From an uncultured Oscillospiraceae bacterium (lineage in GTDB: Bacteria; Bacillota; Clostridia; Oscillospirales; Oscillospiraceae): DNA of 24,483 bases. Positions 1 through 6,321 of this stretch are shown here, piece after piece (positions within the stretch are counted from its first letter, which is position 1; each line of letters begins with the position of its first letter). A program made the position numbers and the translations under genes. The notes below the pieces were generated by a model that did not search any database, was not told the DNA's origin, and was given only the letters and a program-made list of their open reading frames with translations. The DNA is taken from NCBI GenBank assembly GCA_934662925.1, contig CAKUKL010000003.1, positions 1 to 24,483 on the forward strand, given 5' to 3'.

Positions 1-105
1 GTTCAGCATCTTGGCGATGCCGTACACCATGGTGTAACCCAGAGCGATGATGGCGTACACGCTGCCCAGACTGATGCCGCTGATCAGGTAATTCAGAAAT
101 TCCAC
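1..105 (-). CDS. livH: Branched-chain amino-acid ABC transporter permease LivH (5' end only)
   Basis: Only the first 35 codons lie in the window; the gene continues past its left edge. The peptide starts MEFLNYLISGISLGSVYAII and goes on with ALGYTMVYGIAKMLN, the first membrane segment typical of LivH permeases. LivH forms, with LivM, the membrane channel of the branched-chain amino-acid importer. The start is a GTG at 103-105, chosen because a GAGGTG ribosome site (minus strand, 112-117) sits 6 nt upstream. It lies 180 bp downstream of the matching substrate-binding protein gene and in the same direction, the usual order of a liv operon. Substrate class is inferred from family resemblance; related permeases carry other amides or amino acids. 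Confidence 0.88.
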   Translation of the reverse strand, partial: MEFLNYLISGISLGSVYAIIALGYTMVYGIAKMLN

Positions 106-169
106 TTGTGGCACCTCTTTTCTCTTGTTTCTCTCTTCATTTTTCGACATTTTCTGCCCGTTCCGCGGC

Positions 170-187
170 AAAAGCGCCCGCGGCGCT
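170..187 (-). terminator. Second, weaker hairpin in tandem
   Basis: A 6-bp GC stem (173-178 with 182-187, 3-nt loop) is followed on the minus strand by four U (170-173). It lies just downstream of the stronger terminator and may add to it. The short U run makes this uncertain. Confidence 0.4.
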
Positions 188-197
188 TCTTCCGCAG

Positions 198-236
198 AAA
201 AACAGGGTGGCTGCCGGGAGTGCGCTCCCGGCAGCC
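198..236 (-). terminator. Strong intrinsic terminator between the binding-protein gene and livH
   Basis: A perfect 12-bp stem (209-220 with 225-236, 4-nt loop) is followed on the minus strand by a run of five U (198-202). It lies 50 bp after the binding-protein stop and before livH, so it probably lets the binding protein be made in excess over the permease by partial termination. Confidence 0.85.
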
Positions 237-285
237 TGCCTTGCTTGGGTCCTATTGCGATTGGATGCTGTCAGAGTCCGCGCGA

Positions 286-1506
286 TCAGGAGACAACGTA
301 CTTGCCGCCCTCAATGATGTAAGCGGCGGGAGCCTTGGACACCTCGCCGTTGGCGGACCAGCTCAGGGTGCCGGTCAGGCCATGCAGGGTAATGGTGGGC
401 ATGGTAGCCACGAGGGCCTCGCAGATGTCAGCGGTGGACATATCGGCGGTGACGCCGGAAGCCTTGATGGCCTCGTACACGGCGTACACGGCGTCGTAAG
501 CGTCAGCGGCGAACTGGTTGGGGGTCTCGCCGAACTTGTCGACGTAAGCGGTCACGAAGGCCTGAGTGGCCTCATCGTCGGAGGAAGCGGAGAAGGGGGT
601 CAGCAGCATGACGCCCTCGGCCAGCTCGGTGTTGAAGCCTTCCAGCGTCAGGATGCCGTCCATGCCGTCCACGCCGAAGAAGGTGGGCGCGTAGCCCATG
701 GCATCGGCCTGGTTGAAGATGACGGAAGCGGGCTGATAGTAGATGGGCAGGAAGATCAGGTCAGCGCCGGCGGACTGGGCGGCGGTGAGCTGCACGGAGA
801 AGTCGGTGGCGGTGTCCTTGGTGAAGGTACCCTCGCTGACGACGTTCAGGCCCTTGGCCTCGGCCTCGGCCTTGAAGGCGTCGCGGATGCCCTGAGAGTA
901 AGCATCGTCGTTGCGGTAGATGATGGCGATCTTGGCGTCGGCCATCTTCTCAGCCATGTAGTCGGCGGAAGCCACGCCCTGGTTGGGGTCGGTGAAGCAG
1001 ACCTGGAACATGTTGTCCTTGCCCGCGGTCACGTCGGTGGAGGAAGCGGAAGGAGTGATGGCGAACACCCGGTCGGCATAGGCCTCAGCGGCCACGGCGA
1101 TGGCGGAGCCGGTGGTGGTGCAGCCGATCAGGGCCTGCATGCCCCAGTCCTTCAGGGAATTGTAGGCGTTGACGGCGGTATCGGCGGTGGCCACGTCGTC
1201 CTCGCTCTTCAGCTCGAACTGGATGTCGCCCCCCAGCGCGTTGATCTCATCCACGGCCAGCTGAGCGCCGTTGTTGGTGGCAATGCCGTAGATGGCGGCG
1301 TCGCCGGTCAGGGGGCCGATGTGGCCCAGCTTGAAGGTTCCGCCGGCGGTGCCGGAGGGTGCGTCGCTGCCGCCCTCATCAGAGGGGGCTGCGCTTTGGG
1401 TGCCGTTGTTGTCGCTGGCGCCGGAGTCCTTGCCGGAGCAGCCGGCCATCAGGCCGAAGCACATGGCGCCGGCCATGAGCATGGCGATAACCTGTTTCTT
1501 TTTCAT
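286..1506 (-). CDS. livJ: Branched-chain amino-acid ABC transporter substrate-binding lipoprotein (LivJ/LivK type)
   Basis: A 406-residue type I periplasmic-binding-fold protein that captures the amino acid outside the membrane and delivers it to LivHM. Residues 1-22 are a lipoprotein signal peptide; the lipobox LMAGC places the lipidated cysteine at C23, followed by a Ser/Gly/Asp-rich linker to about residue 55. The mature domain opens with FKLGHIGPLTGDAAIYG, the classic start of Leu/Ile/Val-binding proteins, and continues with ELKSEDDVATADTAVNAY and a GCTTTGSAIAVA segment typical of ligand-site loops. An AGGAGGT ribosome site (minus strand, 1514-1520) lies 7 nt before the ATG. A consensus promoter sits about 180 bp upstream and livH follows. 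Urea- and amide-binding relatives look similar, so the exact ligand is inferred. Confidence 0.92.
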   Translation of the reverse strand: MKKKQVIAMLMAGAMCFGLMAGCSGKDSGASDNNGTQSAAPSDEGGSDAPSGTAGGTFKLGHIGPLTGDAAIYGIATNNGAQLAVDEINALGGDIQFELKSEDDVATADTAVNAYNSLKDWGMQALIGCTTTGSAIAVAAEAYADRVFAITPSASSTDVTAGKDNMFQVCFTDPNQGVASADYMAEKMADAKIAIIYRNDDAYSQGIRDAFKAEAEAKGLNVVSEGTFTKDTATDFSVQLTAAQSAGADLIFLPIYYQPASVIFNQADAMGYAPTFFGVDGMDGILTLEGFNTELAEGVMLLTPFSASSDDEATQAFVTAYVDKFGETPNQFAADAYDAVYAVYEAIKASGVTADMSTADICEALVATMPTITLHGLTGTLSWSANGEVSKAPAAYIIEGGKYVVS

Positions 1507-1686
1507 TTCTATTACCTCCTAAATATGCAACTGCTTGAGTTAACGAATCAAACCTCTCGCAAAAACCCGCCGTTTTTTCGGAAAAACGACTGTTTTCGCG
1601 CGGAAGCCGCGGCGTTTTGCTCGGCTCTTTCGCCGTCCGCTCCGCAAAGGCAACGCTTTATCCTCCGTTTGATCGCCTCCGAGATT

Positions 1687-1723
1687 GTTGACAATTATAT
1701 TTTTATTTTCGGAAATTGTCAAC
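1687..1723. promoter_or_regulatory. 10-bp inverted repeat over the liv promoter (operator candidate)
   Basis: GTTGACAATT (1687-1696) and AATTGTCAAC (1714-1723) are perfect inverted repeats separated by 17 bp. One arm covers the -35 box and the other overlaps the -10 box and start site. A dimeric repressor could bind here; part of the symmetry may simply come from the TTGACA box itself. Confidence 0.5.
1694..1722 (-). promoter_or_regulatory. Perfect consensus sigma-A promoter of the liv operon
   Basis: On the minus strand TTGACA (1717-1722) is followed by exactly 17 bp and TATAAT (1694-1699). Transcription would begin near 1687 and give a 5' leader of about 180 nt before the ATG at 1506. I see no certain riboswitch in the leader; it has one weak AT-rich hairpin near 1572-1590. 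Confidence 0.88.
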
Positions 1724-1726
1724 TGT

Positions 1727-1765
1727 AAAAAGCAACAATGACCGTCCACGCAGGACGGTCATTGT
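1727..1765 (-). terminator. Intrinsic terminator of the esterase-SDR operon
   Basis: A 13-bp perfect stem (1735-1747 with 1753-1765, 5-nt loop) is followed on the minus strand by five U (1727-1731). It lies 26 bp after the dehydrogenase stop and just upstream of the liv promoter, so it insulates the two units. Confidence 0.88.
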
Positions 1766-1790
1766 GTTCTATATTGACGACAGGCGTATT

Positions 1791-2522
1791 TCAGATCACC
1801 ATTCCGCCGTTGGGAGCCAGCACCTGACCGGTGATAAAGGACGCCTCGTCCCCCGCCAGAAAGGCGATGGCCCGGGCCGCTTCCTCCGGCGTTCCGATGC
1901 GCTCCAGCGGCGTCTCCTCCGCCAGCGCGGCCAGATCCTCCGCCGTCAGGTGGCGGTTCATTTCCGTGTCGATGGTGCCGGGAGACACGCAGTTGACCCG
2001 TATCCCGCTGGGCCCAAGCTCTTTGGCCAGCGCCTTCGTAAAGGCGATCACCGCCCCCTTTGTGGCGGAATAGGCCACCTCGCAGGAGGCCCCCACCTGC
2101 CCCCACATGGAGGCCACGGTGACGATGCTCCCCGCCTTCCTGTGAATGAAATGGGGCATGGCTGCCCGGCAGCAGTGGTACACACCGTCCACGTTCACGG
2201 CGAACAGCCGCCGCCATTCTTTCTCGTCAATATCACTGAGCAGACCGATGTGAGACAGCCCGGCGTTGCACACCAAAATGTCAAGTTGACAAAATTTATC
2301 CAACACATTGTCAACCATCCGCTCCGCCTGCCCCCGGTCGGCCACGTCGGCCTGCACCGTCATCACAGGGACGCCAGTTTTTGCCAATTCCCCCGCCAGC
2401 GCCGCCGCTTTTTCCGCCCCGTGATGATAGTGGATGGCCACGCCCCAGCCCCGCCGGGCAAACTCCCGGGCGGTCGCGGCCCCGATGCCGCCGGACGCCC
2501 CGGTGATCAGCGCGTACTTCAT
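1791..2522 (-). CDS. FabG-like short-chain dehydrogenase/reductase
   Basis: A 243-residue classical SDR that oxidises or reduces an alcohol/carbonyl pair with NAD(P)H in the cytoplasm. All family marks are present: cofactor loop TGASGGIG (7-14), CNAG (85-88), N110, catalytic S138, Y151 and K155 in the YSATK segment, and the PGTIDTEM segment after strand 6. An Arg-Arg pair near residue 23 and the lack of an acidic residue at the end of strand 2 would allow NADPH, but this is not decisive. The ATG at 2520-2522 is preceded by GAGGTGAGG. It starts 4 bp after the stop of the esterase gene, so the two are co-transcribed and probably act on linked substrates. It resembles 3-oxoacyl-ACP reductase, but with no fatty-acid genes nearby the substrate is unknown. 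Confidence 0.88.
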   Translation of the reverse strand: MKYALITGASGGIGAATAREFARRGWGVAIHYHHGAEKAAALAGELAKTGVPVMTVQADVADRGQAERMVDNVLDKFCQLDILVCNAGLSHIGLLSDIDEKEWRRLFAVNVDGVYHCCRAAMPHFIHRKAGSIVTVASMWGQVGASCEVAYSATKGAVIAFTKALAKELGPSGIRVNCVSPGTIDTEMNRHLTAEDLAALAEETPLERIGTPEEAARAIAFLAGDEASFITGQVLAPNGGMVI

Positions 2523-2526
2523 GCCC

Positions 2527-3375
2527 TCACCTCTTCGCTTTCCCGGAGTCTCTGCCCCGCAGCGAGTGCAGCCATTCCACGCACAGCCGGTGCCACGTGG
2601 CCACGTGGGGGTTTTCGTACTCCGGCCGCCATGCCGACTCCGCCGTGGCAAGGCCCATAGCATGGGGCCCGTCGGCGTAGAGGTGCAGCTCGAAGGGCAC
2701 CCCCGCCCGCCGCAGCGCGTCGGCGTACAGCATGGTGTTCTCCACCGGCACAGTGGCATCCGACACCGTGGCCCACAGGAAGGTGGGCGGCGTCAGGGCC
2801 GTCACCGACTTCTCCAGCGAAAGCTCCGGCGGCACCGGCACGCCCTCGCCCAGCAGGCTGTTAAAGCTCAGCAGATGGCCCTCTCGGGCCTCCGACGTGA
2901 TGAGGGGATAGCACAGGATGGCCGCGTCCGGCCACATCTCCTCCGGCCGCAGGCCCAGCGGCTCCAGCACCGGGGTGTTCCACAGGTTGGCGGCGCAGCC
3001 CGCCAGATGCCCTCCGGCGGAAAAGCCGCAGACGGCGATCCTGTCGGGATCAATGCCGTACTCCTCCGCGTGGCGGCGCACCCACGCCACCGATGCCGCC
3101 AGCTCCATCAGCGCCGCGGGGTAGCGCACCGGGGCGAGGCTGTAATCCAGCACAAAGGCCTGCATCCCCGCCGCCAGAAAGGCCAGCGCCACCGGCTCCC
3201 CCTCGCTGTGGGCCAGCACCCGGTAGCCGCCGCCGGGGCACACGATCACCGCCCAGCGGCGTCCGTCGTCAGCCAGCACGCCCCGCTTTGGCCGCAGATA
3301 GGCCCGCAGGCGCACCTTTTCCCCGCCGGGCACGGGGACGTTCAGCTCTTCCCTCGTAATGGTTTTATAGATCAT
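2527..3375 (-). CDS. Alpha/beta-hydrolase esterase (acetyl-esterase / BD-FAE-like)
   Basis: A 282-residue serine hydrolase without a signal peptide, so cytoplasmic. Family marks are an oxyanion-hole strand VIVCPGGGYRVLA (44-56), the nucleophile elbow GFSAGGH with S119, a likely catalytic D206 in SDATVP, and H238 in DGPHAMG. This pattern fits small carbohydrate acetyl-esterases and BD-FAE-type feruloyl/acetyl esterases, which remove acyl groups from imported oligosaccharides. The ATG at 3373-3375 was chosen over one 75 bp upstream because AAGGA precedes it at normal spacing and the promoter -10 box (3422-3427) leaves no room for the longer form to be fully transcribed. It is the first gene of an operon with the SDR downstream. 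The substrate is unknown. Confidence 0.87.
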   Translation of the reverse strand: MIYKTITREELNVPVPGGEKVRLRAYLRPKRGVLADDGRRWAVIVCPGGGYRVLAHSEGEPVALAFLAAGMQAFVLDYSLAPVRYPAALMELAASVAWVRRHAEEYGIDPDRIAVCGFSAGGHLAGCAANLWNTPVLEPLGLRPEEMWPDAAILCYPLITSEAREGHLLSFNSLLGEGVPVPPELSLEKSVTALTPPTFLWATVSDATVPVENTMLYADALRRAGVPFELHLYADGPHAMGLATAESAWRPEYENPHVATWHRLCVEWLHSLRGRDSGKAKR

Positions 3376-3421
3376 AACCGCCACGTCCTTCTTCGCAGTT
3401 TTGCGTTTTTCTCTTTTTTTG

Positions 3422-3450
3422 AGTATAACATGGAAAAAAACGCTTGACAA
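3422..3450 (-). promoter_or_regulatory. Promoter of the esterase-SDR operon
   Basis: On the minus strand TTGTCA (3445-3450), 17 bp and TATACT (3422-3427) match sigma-A at 5 of 6 in each box. The -35 box overlaps that of the divergent tRNA promoter by five bases. Confidence 0.75.
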
Positions 3451-3472
3451 TAGCTGTGTGAGCGGTTATAAT
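3444..3472 (+). promoter_or_regulatory. Perfect consensus promoter of tRNA-Val
   Basis: TTGACA (3444-3449), 17 bp, TATAAT (3467-3472). The tRNA begins 22 bp after the -10 box, leaving a short 5' leader for RNase P to remove. Confidence 0.92.
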
Positions 3473-3494
3473 AGCATTCGCCCGTTGAAAATAT

Positions 3495-3571
3495 GGACAG
3501 TTAGCTCAGCTGGTATGAGCACCTGCTTGACGTGCAGGGGGTCACAGGTTCGAGTCCTGTACTGTCCACCA
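3495..3571 (+). tRNA. tRNA-Val (anticodon GAC)
   Basis: A complete 77-nt cloverleaf. Acceptor GGACAGT (3495-3501) pairs with ACTGTCC (3561-3567), followed by discriminator A and an encoded CCA (3569-3571). The D-arm contains TAGCTCAGCTGG. The anticodon stem CCTGC/GCAGG closes the loop TTGACGT, giving anticodon GAC, which reads the valine codon GUC. The T-arm is ACAGG, TTCGAGT, CCTGT. Its last 21 nt are repeated at 13438-13458, so the gene is the integration site of the island that follows; the present 3' end was supplied by the element. Confidence 0.97.
3551..3571 (+). repeat. attL (3' end of tRNA-Val)
   Basis: The 21 nt from the T-loop to CCA. It matches attR at 19 of 21 positions, with differences at T3555/C13442 and C3562/G13449. 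TGTCCACCA is identical in both and is a likely part of the crossover core. Confidence 0.87.
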
Positions 3572-3576
3572 TAAAA

Positions 3577-3610
3577 AGTTCTGAATTCTTTATGGATTCA
3601 GAACTTTTTT
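3577..3610 (+). terminator. tRNA-Val terminator supplied by the element
   Basis: Stem AGTTCTGAAT (3577-3586) with ATTCAGAACT (3596-3605), 9-nt loop, then six T (3605-3610). It begins 6 nt after the tRNA CCA, inside the island, and so replaces the terminator that was moved beyond attR. Confidence 0.88.
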
Positions 3611-3710
3611 GTATTTTCCGGCAGTATTCGTAGCCCGCCCGCAGAGAAGAGCGCACAAAAAAGCGCACAATTCCGAACGCCGCAGCACAACGGACAAGGA
3701 GCGTTTTGAA

Positions 3711-4940
3711 ATGGCTGCAATTCGGGAAAATAACAAAAATGGGAAAACGGTATCTTTTCGCTTTACCGCCCTGCTGGACCGCGACAGCTGCGGCAGGCAG
3801 ATCCGCAGGTATTCCACATGGACCCCTCCGGCAGGTCTGACTCCGGCCAAGGCAAAAAAGGCGGCTGAACTCGCGGCGGCACACTGGGAGCAGGAAGTAC
3901 GCGCCGAATATCAAAAAGAGCAGGCTGCACTCATGCAAGGCTGTGACTACCGGCTGCCGCCCGAAAAACGCAAAGATGATTTCTCCGATTTCATCGATAA
4001 TATCTGGTTCCCGCAGCAGATCCTCGGCGCAGGCCACAAGTCCACCACAAACGCCTATTACGAATACATTGCACAGGACCTCAAGTCATATTTCCGGGGT
4101 TCAATCCTGCAAAGCATCAGCCCCCTCCAAATTCAGAAATACCTCGCATACCTCCGCTGTGACTGCAAAAGCAGATACGGAACTCCCCTGTCGGCGGAAA
4201 CGATCCATCATCACTACCGGGTGCTGAATATGATATTTGCCTATGCGGAGCAGCTGGAGCTGATCATCAGGAACCCCATGAGCAAAGTCACCGCGCCCCG
4301 CAAAGAGCGAAAACCGGTGGATGCTCTGAGCAAAGAGCAGGCCATACAGTTCTTTCACGCCCTGTCAGCCTGCCCGCTCGACTTCCGCTGTATGCTCCTT
4401 TTACTGCTTACTACCGGAATAAGGCGCGGCGAATGTATTGGTCTGAAGTGGGCCGATCTCAACGAATCAGCTTCCATGATCACGATCGCCCGGAATGTTA
4501 CCTACACGCCCAAAAGCGGCACACTCGCAGGAACTCCGAAAACAGTTAACAGTCTGCGAACTCTCCCCATTGCATCCGGTACATTAAACTCACTGCTGGC
4601 CCTCAAGCGGCAGACACAGCGAAAATTCCCGGACATTTCTCTGGAAGGCGCATATATATTTCCGTCTGCGGCGTCGTCGTTTGATCCCCGGACTCCCGAT
4701 TCTGTCACGCACCGCGTCAAGCGCTTTATGAAGCGGAACGGCCTTCCCGACCTTTCTCCCCATGATCTGCGGCACAGCTGCGCGACGCTGATGCTGGCGC
4801 AGGGTGCGGACATCAAAAGCGTACAGGAGATCTTGGGCCACGCAGACGCCAGCACGACACTGAATTTCTACGTCAAGGCGGACCTGAAACAGATGCAGGC
4901 GGCAACGGATAAATTCGCCGCAGCGTTTGATCTGGACTGA
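3711..4940 (+). CDS. int: Tyrosine-type site-specific integrase
   Basis: A 409-residue phage/ICE-type integrase that recombines attP with the tRNA-Val attB and reverses this for excision. Residues 1-70 form an AP2-like arm-binding N-terminus. A SAM-like core-binding domain follows at about 90-190 (FSDFIDNIWFPQQI onward). The catalytic domain at 205-400 holds R238 in TGIRRGE, K277, the H351-x-x-R354 box (SPHDLRHSCATL), H377 in ILGHAD and the nucleophile Y387 in TLNFY. All catalytic residues are intact, so the enzyme looks active. The ATG at 3711 follows AAGGAG at 3696-3701; the longer reading from 3609 would start inside the tRNA terminator. It is the first gene after attL and is read away from the tRNA. 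No excisionase gene is visible beside it. Confidence 0.93.
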   Translation: MAAIRENNKNGKTVSFRFTALLDRDSCGRQIRRYSTWTPPAGLTPAKAKKAAELAAAHWEQEVRAEYQKEQAALMQGCDYRLPPEKRKDDFSDFIDNIWFPQQILGAGHKSTTNAYYEYIAQDLKSYFRGSILQSISPLQIQKYLAYLRCDCKSRYGTPLSAETIHHHYRVLNMIFAYAEQLELIIRNPMSKVTAPRKERKPVDALSKEQAIQFFHALSACPLDFRCMLLLLLTTGIRRGECIGLKWADLNESASMITIARNVTYTPKSGTLAGTPKTVNSLRTLPIASGTLNSLLALKRQTQRKFPDISLEGAYIFPSAASSFDPRTPDSVTHRVKRFMKRNGLPDLSPHDLRHSCATLMLAQGADIKSVQEILGHADASTTLNFYVKADLKQMQAATDKFAAAFDLD

Positions 4941-4945
4941 AACGA

Positions 4946-4979
4946 AGAGGACAGAGCTTAACGGCCCTGTCCTCTTTTT
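4946..4979 (+). terminator. Terminator after the integrase
   Basis: AGAGGACAG (4946-4954) pairs with CTGTCCTCT (4967-4975), followed by five T (4975-4979). On the other strand the hairpin is followed by a poorer U run and may also stop the convergent lipoprotein transcript. The rest of 4980-5149 holds only a 7-bp inverted repeat (5041-5047 with 5066-5072) and no gene. Confidence 0.88.
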
Positions 4980-5149
4980 GATGTTTAGTCAACCTTTGGG
5001 TAGAACTTTTTAGTCGCTCACTCACAAATAAATTTCATAAGCCTGCTACCGTAAATTTTGAGTTGAGCAGGCAAGGCATATAATCGTCATCCCTCTCGCT
5101 GCGCACGAAATTTACGTCTGAATTATAATTAGTTTTACTATCGCAGCGC

Positions 5150-6181
5150 TTAGTACTGTATCGCTTCGATCTGGTCGTTAGAGAATGCATATTCTGTGCC
5201 GTCCATATATTCAATAGACAGGTACACCAATTTCACGGATTTGATGTCCCAGTTATAGTAGTCACCCCAATACCAGCCGCTTCCGCTCAATCCTTCTCCT
5301 TTTGCATAGGGGCCCGTGTCTGAACAATAGTTAATAACATTCCGCTTATATTTGCACGTGACGACATCTCCGACGGCGTTATAGAACGTCGCGCCAAATG
5401 TAATGTATTTAATCACCTTGTCAGAGTTATTTGTAAAATTAAAATACAGCTCGACGCCACCGGCGCTGTCAGGCTTAGATACCCAAATCCGCTTCACCCG
5501 GATCAGTGAGCGTGCTTCCTCCAATTCCGCCTGCTTTTCCGCTTCTTTTAAAAGCTCATCATACTTTGATTCGGCGCTTTTCAGCGTGTCAATGTTTGAA
5601 ACTTGGCCTTTTTCGTTTGTTGATAAAGCCATATAAGCCTTTCGCGCTTCAGAAATGGCCGATTCACTGTCTAGGGACACCTCTCCGATATTTGCAATCA
5701 AATCCGCGACTTCTTCAATCTTCAGTTTGCTGAGCTGGGCCTCTGCCTCTGTCAAAACATTGTAGTTATTGATTTCATTCTGAACATCCTCAGTGCTTTG
5801 GTTATACGCTTTCCGTGCAATGCTGATTGCGGTTCTGCTGTCATTGTCCAGAGAGACAACACCGATTTCGTCAATAAAATTCTGAACCTTTGTGACGTTA
5901 TAGGCTTTTACAAGGGCGTCGTATGTTGTTCTGGCCTCCGTCAGAGTTTCTTCGTATTTTACCTGCTTCAAATCCCGCTCTTCCAGCGATGCCAGAGCAT
6001 ATTCCGCCTGAGTAATGCTGTCTCCGCTGTCAAGCGTAACCTCCCCAATCTCAGAAATCAGATCATCTACTGCCTTTGCCGCTTCACTCTGTTTGCAGGC
6101 GCTCAGACTGCAAATGACGCAGACACACAGAAGCAGCAACGCCGCCCTATAAAGTGCCGGGTGTTTTTGTACACGGTTCAT
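5150..6181 (-). CDS. Surface lipoprotein with three IGEVxLDS-type helical repeats and a beta-rich C-terminal domain
   Basis: A 343-residue protein. Residues 1-28 are a lipoprotein signal peptide and LSAC places the lipid on C29. Three repeats of about 50 residues follow (41-90, 101-152, 161-210), each opening with IGEVTLDS, IGVVSLDN or IGEVSLDS, then AISEARKAY-like and LSTNEKGQVSN-like helices; such repeats are common in clostridial cell-surface proteins. After a charged helix (210-230) comes a beta-rich domain (about 229-343) with the YFNFTNNSDKVIKYITFGATF pattern, seen from memory in DUF5780-like domains. ATG at 6179-6181 with AGGAGG 7 nt upstream; a perfect TATAAT lies on the minus strand at 6214-6219 but its -35 is poor. 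It is convergent with the integrase and downstream of hsdR. Function unknown. Confidence 0.85.
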   Translation of the reverse strand: MNRVQKHPALYRAALLLLCVCVICSLSACKQSEAAKAVDDLISEIGEVTLDSGDSITQAEYALASLEERDLKQVKYEETLTEARTTYDALVKAYNVTKVQNFIDEIGVVSLDNDSRTAISIARKAYNQSTEDVQNEINNYNVLTEAEAQLSKLKIEEVADLIANIGEVSLDSESAISEARKAYMALSTNEKGQVSNIDTLKSAESKYDELLKEAEKQAELEEARSLIRVKRIWVSKPDSAGGVELYFNFTNNSDKVIKYITFGATFYNAVGDVVTCKYKRNVINYCSDTGPYAKGEGLSGSGWYWGDYYNWDIKSVKLVYLSIEYMDGTEYAFSNDQIEAIQY

Positions 6182-6321
6182 GTTAATTCCTCCTGTTCAT
6201 ATTACAACTCAGTATTATATTTCGTCCCCGATTTCGCATCCCGCGCGAGCGGGAGTATACAGGGATAGCCAGCCCCTCGCGTCGAAATTTGAGGGCATTT
6301 TTCTTGTAAATTTACAGTGCG

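Noticed and set aside
106..1728. A 540-residue open frame on the plus strand
   Set aside because: It is antisense to the binding-protein gene, Gly/Val/His-rich, with no motif or ribosome site.
1540..1749. A 69-residue minus-strand open frame upstream of the binding-protein gene
   Set aside because: It begins upstream of the consensus promoter, inside the preceding terminator, has no ribosome site and has a random-looking basic composition.
5041..5072. Inverted repeat GCCTGCT...AGCAGGC as a terminator
   Set aside because: 7-bp stem with an 18-nt AT-rich loop and no U run on either strand.
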